A program made the translations under genes and the position numbers. 31,798 bases of DNA from a virus. This document shows, piece after piece, positions 29,511 to 31,798 of this stretch. The DNA lies in IMG/VR virus record IMGVR_UViG_3300044470_000351, positions 1 to 31,798 of that record; one strand, 5' to 3'. The notes under the pieces are model-generated. The model was given only the letters and a program-made list of their open reading frames with translations, did not search any database and was not told the DNA's origin. Numbering within the stretch: position 1 is the stretch's first letter; each line of letters begins with the position of its first letter.

Positions 29511-31798
29511 ATGCCAGCCTACCCTTCAGAACATGGTGATGTATTTATACTTGCTGATACTACTCGACAGCAATTAGCATTTAATGCTCATGGAACAAAT
29601 TATACTATTCAACCTAATGTATGGTATATGCTTGGCACTACTCAAGCTGTATATAAAGGGTATGCAATAGCAATATTAACAACAAACCCCATTACTGTAG
29701 GAATTGCTGATCAAAATTCAGTAGCAGCAATTATTGGTGTGGCTTTAAATACAGTCACCTCTCCCTCTTCTTTAGTTACCCTATCTGGAAGCTCAATAGA
29801 TACTACCGATTTACATAAAATACTTATGGCATCTACTACCGGAATAGTTTCTGGTATGATGGTATCAGGTATTGGTATCCCTATTAATACCTTTGTAGCT
29901 TCTGTTTCTAATAATACCTATATTATATTAAATAATGCACCATCAGGATATACTAATCTTACATTTGGTACCGCTATTGAGGTAGCCTCTGAAGGACCTT
30001 TTAACTTTACTTCTGCTGTTTTCAATGCATCAGATATAGGGTTGCCTCTCTATATGTATCCTGCTGCTTCTACTACTTTTACTGGTCCAGGAACCATAAG
30101 CCCGCCTACTACTCAACTTACAACCTCGCACTCTTTAGCATCAGCCTCAGGACAACCTATACTTGAAGTAGGAGTATGCACTTCTATTTATTCTATGCTA
30201 ATAGACCTACAAGGAGATGTCCGAGGAGCATCTGGCTTATCTCAAGTATCAGTAAATGCTGGTGAGGCTATCCCTAATATAGCTACCCCTTTAGTAGTTT
30301 CTATGGGATCAGATGGGTATGCATACGTTGCTGATAAAAGAAAATCATCCAATATATTAGCACCAAAATTATTATTAGGTACAAATTCAAGTGGATTAAC
30401 ATTACAACAAGCTACACCTCAAACCACTATGGCTACTTTTACTGTTACTCATGGGGCTACCTCAGGAGGAAGTGTAGTTCAGTGGGGAGGGGGTGCATCT
30501 GGAAATGTAACAGTATCTGCTTCTGATGATATGCCCACCGTAGCTTTAGATATTATTACTTCGGCTCCTTCAGGATGGGTAATAACCTCACAAGGGCCTA
30601 ATGTTACTATGGTAAAGACAGGAATACAGGCTGCTCCTACCATAGCACCAGGTAATGGTGTTACTTTTAGTGCTATTTCAACTACTTTTACTTATTCACA
30701 ATATACATTAACTTTATCTGGTACTGCTAATGGTGGTAGTATTGTTATTCATGGGCTATCTATTACTCCTACTACAGGACACACTTCTAATCAAGCTGCT
30801 TCTGATATAGTCACCGCTATAAATCTTTCCACTAATGGGTTGTCAACAACATGGTTAGCATCTTCTTCTACAAATATTGTTACTCTAACCTCTATAGTAA
30901 ATACTAATAGAAATACTCCGGTAGGGTTTTTAATAGGGGCTAATTCTGGATTTAGTAATACTTATGCTTCTGGTACAGGTTCAGCAGGTGGGAGTATAGC
31001 CAAGATACTGTGGATTCCTGATTTAGGATATTTTGTAGGGCTTGTAAGTGGTTCATCAAATGCTGCATATTATTCCATTGATGGTATAAATTGGGCAGCA
31101 ACAGGAAACTTACCTTCTTCAGGAAACTGGATGGACTTGGCATGGTCCCCCTCTTTAGGCACTTTAGTTGCTATATCTCAAACTACTGCTGGTGCTTATT
31201 TTGTTTCTGCATCAAAAACATGGTCGTCTATGACACTTTCTTCTCCAGGAGGTGGATCATGGTGGGCAGTAAAATGGTCACCATCATTAAATTTATTTGT
31301 AGCTATAGCCAATGGCTCAACGGCAACATCATATTCCTCTACTGGAACAGGAACATGGTCAACAGGTGGAACATTTACTACTACAACTCAATGGGGTTCA
31401 TTAGAATGGAGTCCTGATTTAGGAAAATTTGTTGCAACCTCCTTAAATGCAGGTCGTTCTGCTTATTCAACAAGTGGATTAACATGGACAGAGAGCACCG
31501 CAGGATTACCTTCAGGTGGAACTAAATCTATAAAATGGTCTTCAACTTTAGGGTTGTTTGTAGCCCTTTGCCAGACTACCAATACTACTATTTCAGTAGC
31601 CTCCTCTGATGGTATTAATTGGCAACAATATGCAAATTTACCAGCAGCAGGGGTAGGATTTACATGGTCAGCATTGGAATGGTGCCCAGATAGATTAATT
31701 TTTATAGCACTTTCTAATAATACAAGTGCAGCAACAGTAGCTTACTCCTCTGATGGAAAAGCATGGACAGCATTAACAACTTCTCCAGTATTACCTGC
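29511..31798 (+). CDS. Large tail fibre/adhesin protein with beta-propeller-like repeats (partial at right edge)
   Basis: The frame is open from the ATG at 29511 to the window end: 762 codons with no stop. AGAGGATAAACA precedes the ATG. The N-terminus is MPAYPSEHGDVFILADTTRQ. At about residues 303-376 is a copy of the recurring module with QWGGGASGNVTVSASDD and PSGWVITSQGPNVTM, and another copy lies at about 396-463. From about residue 495 a repeat of 40-50 residues begins, at least five copies. Each copy has a W-x-P-x-L-G-x-F-V-A strand (AWSPSLGTLVAIS, KWSPSLNLFVAIA, EWSPDLGKFVATS, KWSSTLGLFVALC) and an Asp-Gly turn before a tryptophan (SIDGINWA, SSDGINWQ, SSDGKAWT). This is the pattern of BNR/sialidase-type propellers, a common ligand-binding head. 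The end is outside the window. Confidence 0.8.
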   Translation, partial: MPAYPSEHGDVFILADTTRQQLAFNAHGTNYTIQPNVWYMLGTTQAVYKGYAIAILTTNPITVGIADQNSVAAIIGVALNTVTSPSSLVTLSGSSIDTTDLHKILMASTTGIVSGMMVSGIGIPINTFVASVSNNTYIILNNAPSGYTNLTFGTAIEVASEGPFNFTSAVFNASDIGLPLYMYPAASTTFTGPGTISPPTTQLTTSHSLASASGQPILEVGVCTSIYSMLIDLQGDVRGASGLSQVSVNAGEAIPNIATPLVVSMGSDGYAYVADKRKSSNILAPKLLLGTNSSGLTLQQATPQTTMATFTVTHGATSGGSVVQWGGGASGNVTVSASDDMPTVALDIITSAPSGWVITSQGPNVTMVKTGIQAAPTIAPGNGVTFSAISTTFTYSQYTLTLSGTANGGSIVIHGLSITPTTGHTSNQAASDIVTAINLSTNGLSTTWLASSSTNIVTLTSIVNTNRNTPVGFLIGANSGFSNTYASGTGSAGGSIAKILWIPDLGYFVGLVSGSSNAAYYSIDGINWAATGNLPSSGNWMDLAWSPSLGTLVAISQTTAGAYFVSASKTWSSMTLSSPGGGSWWAVKWSPSLNLFVAIANGSTATSYSSTGTGTWSTGGTFTTTTQWGSLEWSPDLGKFVATSLNAGRSAYSTSGLTWTESTAGLPSGGTKSIKWSSTLGLFVALCQTTNTTISVASSDGINWQQYANLPAAGVGFTWSALEWCPDRLIFIALSNNTSAATVAYSSDGKAWTALTTSPVLP

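Noticed and set aside
30952-31417. Short frames on both strands near the right edge
   Set aside because: They overlap the 762-codon frame from 29511, which is continuous to the edge and carries clear repeats.
1-31798. Reassigned stop codons, as in some large gut phages
   Set aside because: TAA, TAG and TGA all act as real ends of coupled genes, so the standard code fits.
1-31798. tRNA genes
   Set aside because: No cloverleaf with a GTTCRANNC-type T-arm was seen by eye in the intergenic gaps, which are nearly all under 130 bp. A dedicated tRNA search would be decisive.

Overview
The window is part of a low-GC genome of a large tailed phage with a contractile tail (myovirus type). The right half is a continuous tail, baseplate and fibre cluster: sheath, two gp19-like tube proteins, gp25-like wedge, gp6/J-like wedge, then very large Ser/Thr/Asn/Tyr-rich adhesin-like proteins. 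The standard genetic code fits, since TAA, TAG and TGA all end well-defined genes. The host cannot be named. The sigma-70 promoters are close to consensus with 17-bp spacers, Shine-Dalgarno sites are strong, and one gene has a lipobox, so the host is a bacterium with an ordinary primary sigma factor.

Layout. (1) 1-1609, + strand: the frameshifted C-terminal part of a NUMOD3/NUMOD1 homing endonuclease, then two unassigned small genes. (2) 1497-7097, - strand: a dense block of small genes in short operons. Five near-consensus sigma-70 promoters and three hairpin terminators divide it up. It holds two small membrane proteins, a DUF2786-like protein, a J-domain-like protein, an Hsp20 small heat-shock protein, a sigma-70-like factor and many unknowns. 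Two of its genes (2127-2297 and 3608-3784) are under 60 codons and easy to miss. (3) 7108-9452, + strand: starting from a divergent sigma-70 promoter, a probable DnaN-type sliding clamp, an unknown coiled-coil protein, a DUF4326 protein, a MazG-like protein and a small lipoprotein. (4) 9455-10719: a TnpB element with an intact RuvC nuclease and a typical right-end hairpin. (5) 10761-12036: an unknown protein and a second sigma-region-2-like protein. (6) 12056-31798: virion genes, with a GIY-YIG homing endonuclease lodged between the sheath and tube genes. The last gene runs off the window as a beta-propeller-like repeat protein.

How the parts may work together. The - strand block looks like host-sigma-70-driven early genes. 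The two sigma-like proteins and the clamp recall the T4 late-transcription set (gp55 sigma, gp45 clamp). A short recurring motif, ACTAA followed by an A/T-rich tail, sits upstream of or directly against the ATG of most + strand late genes and is absent from the sigma-70 cassettes. It is a candidate late expression signal. The structural proteins share a recurring beta-rich module, seen at least nine times across five proteins, which suggests one exchangeable domain decorates the whole tail.
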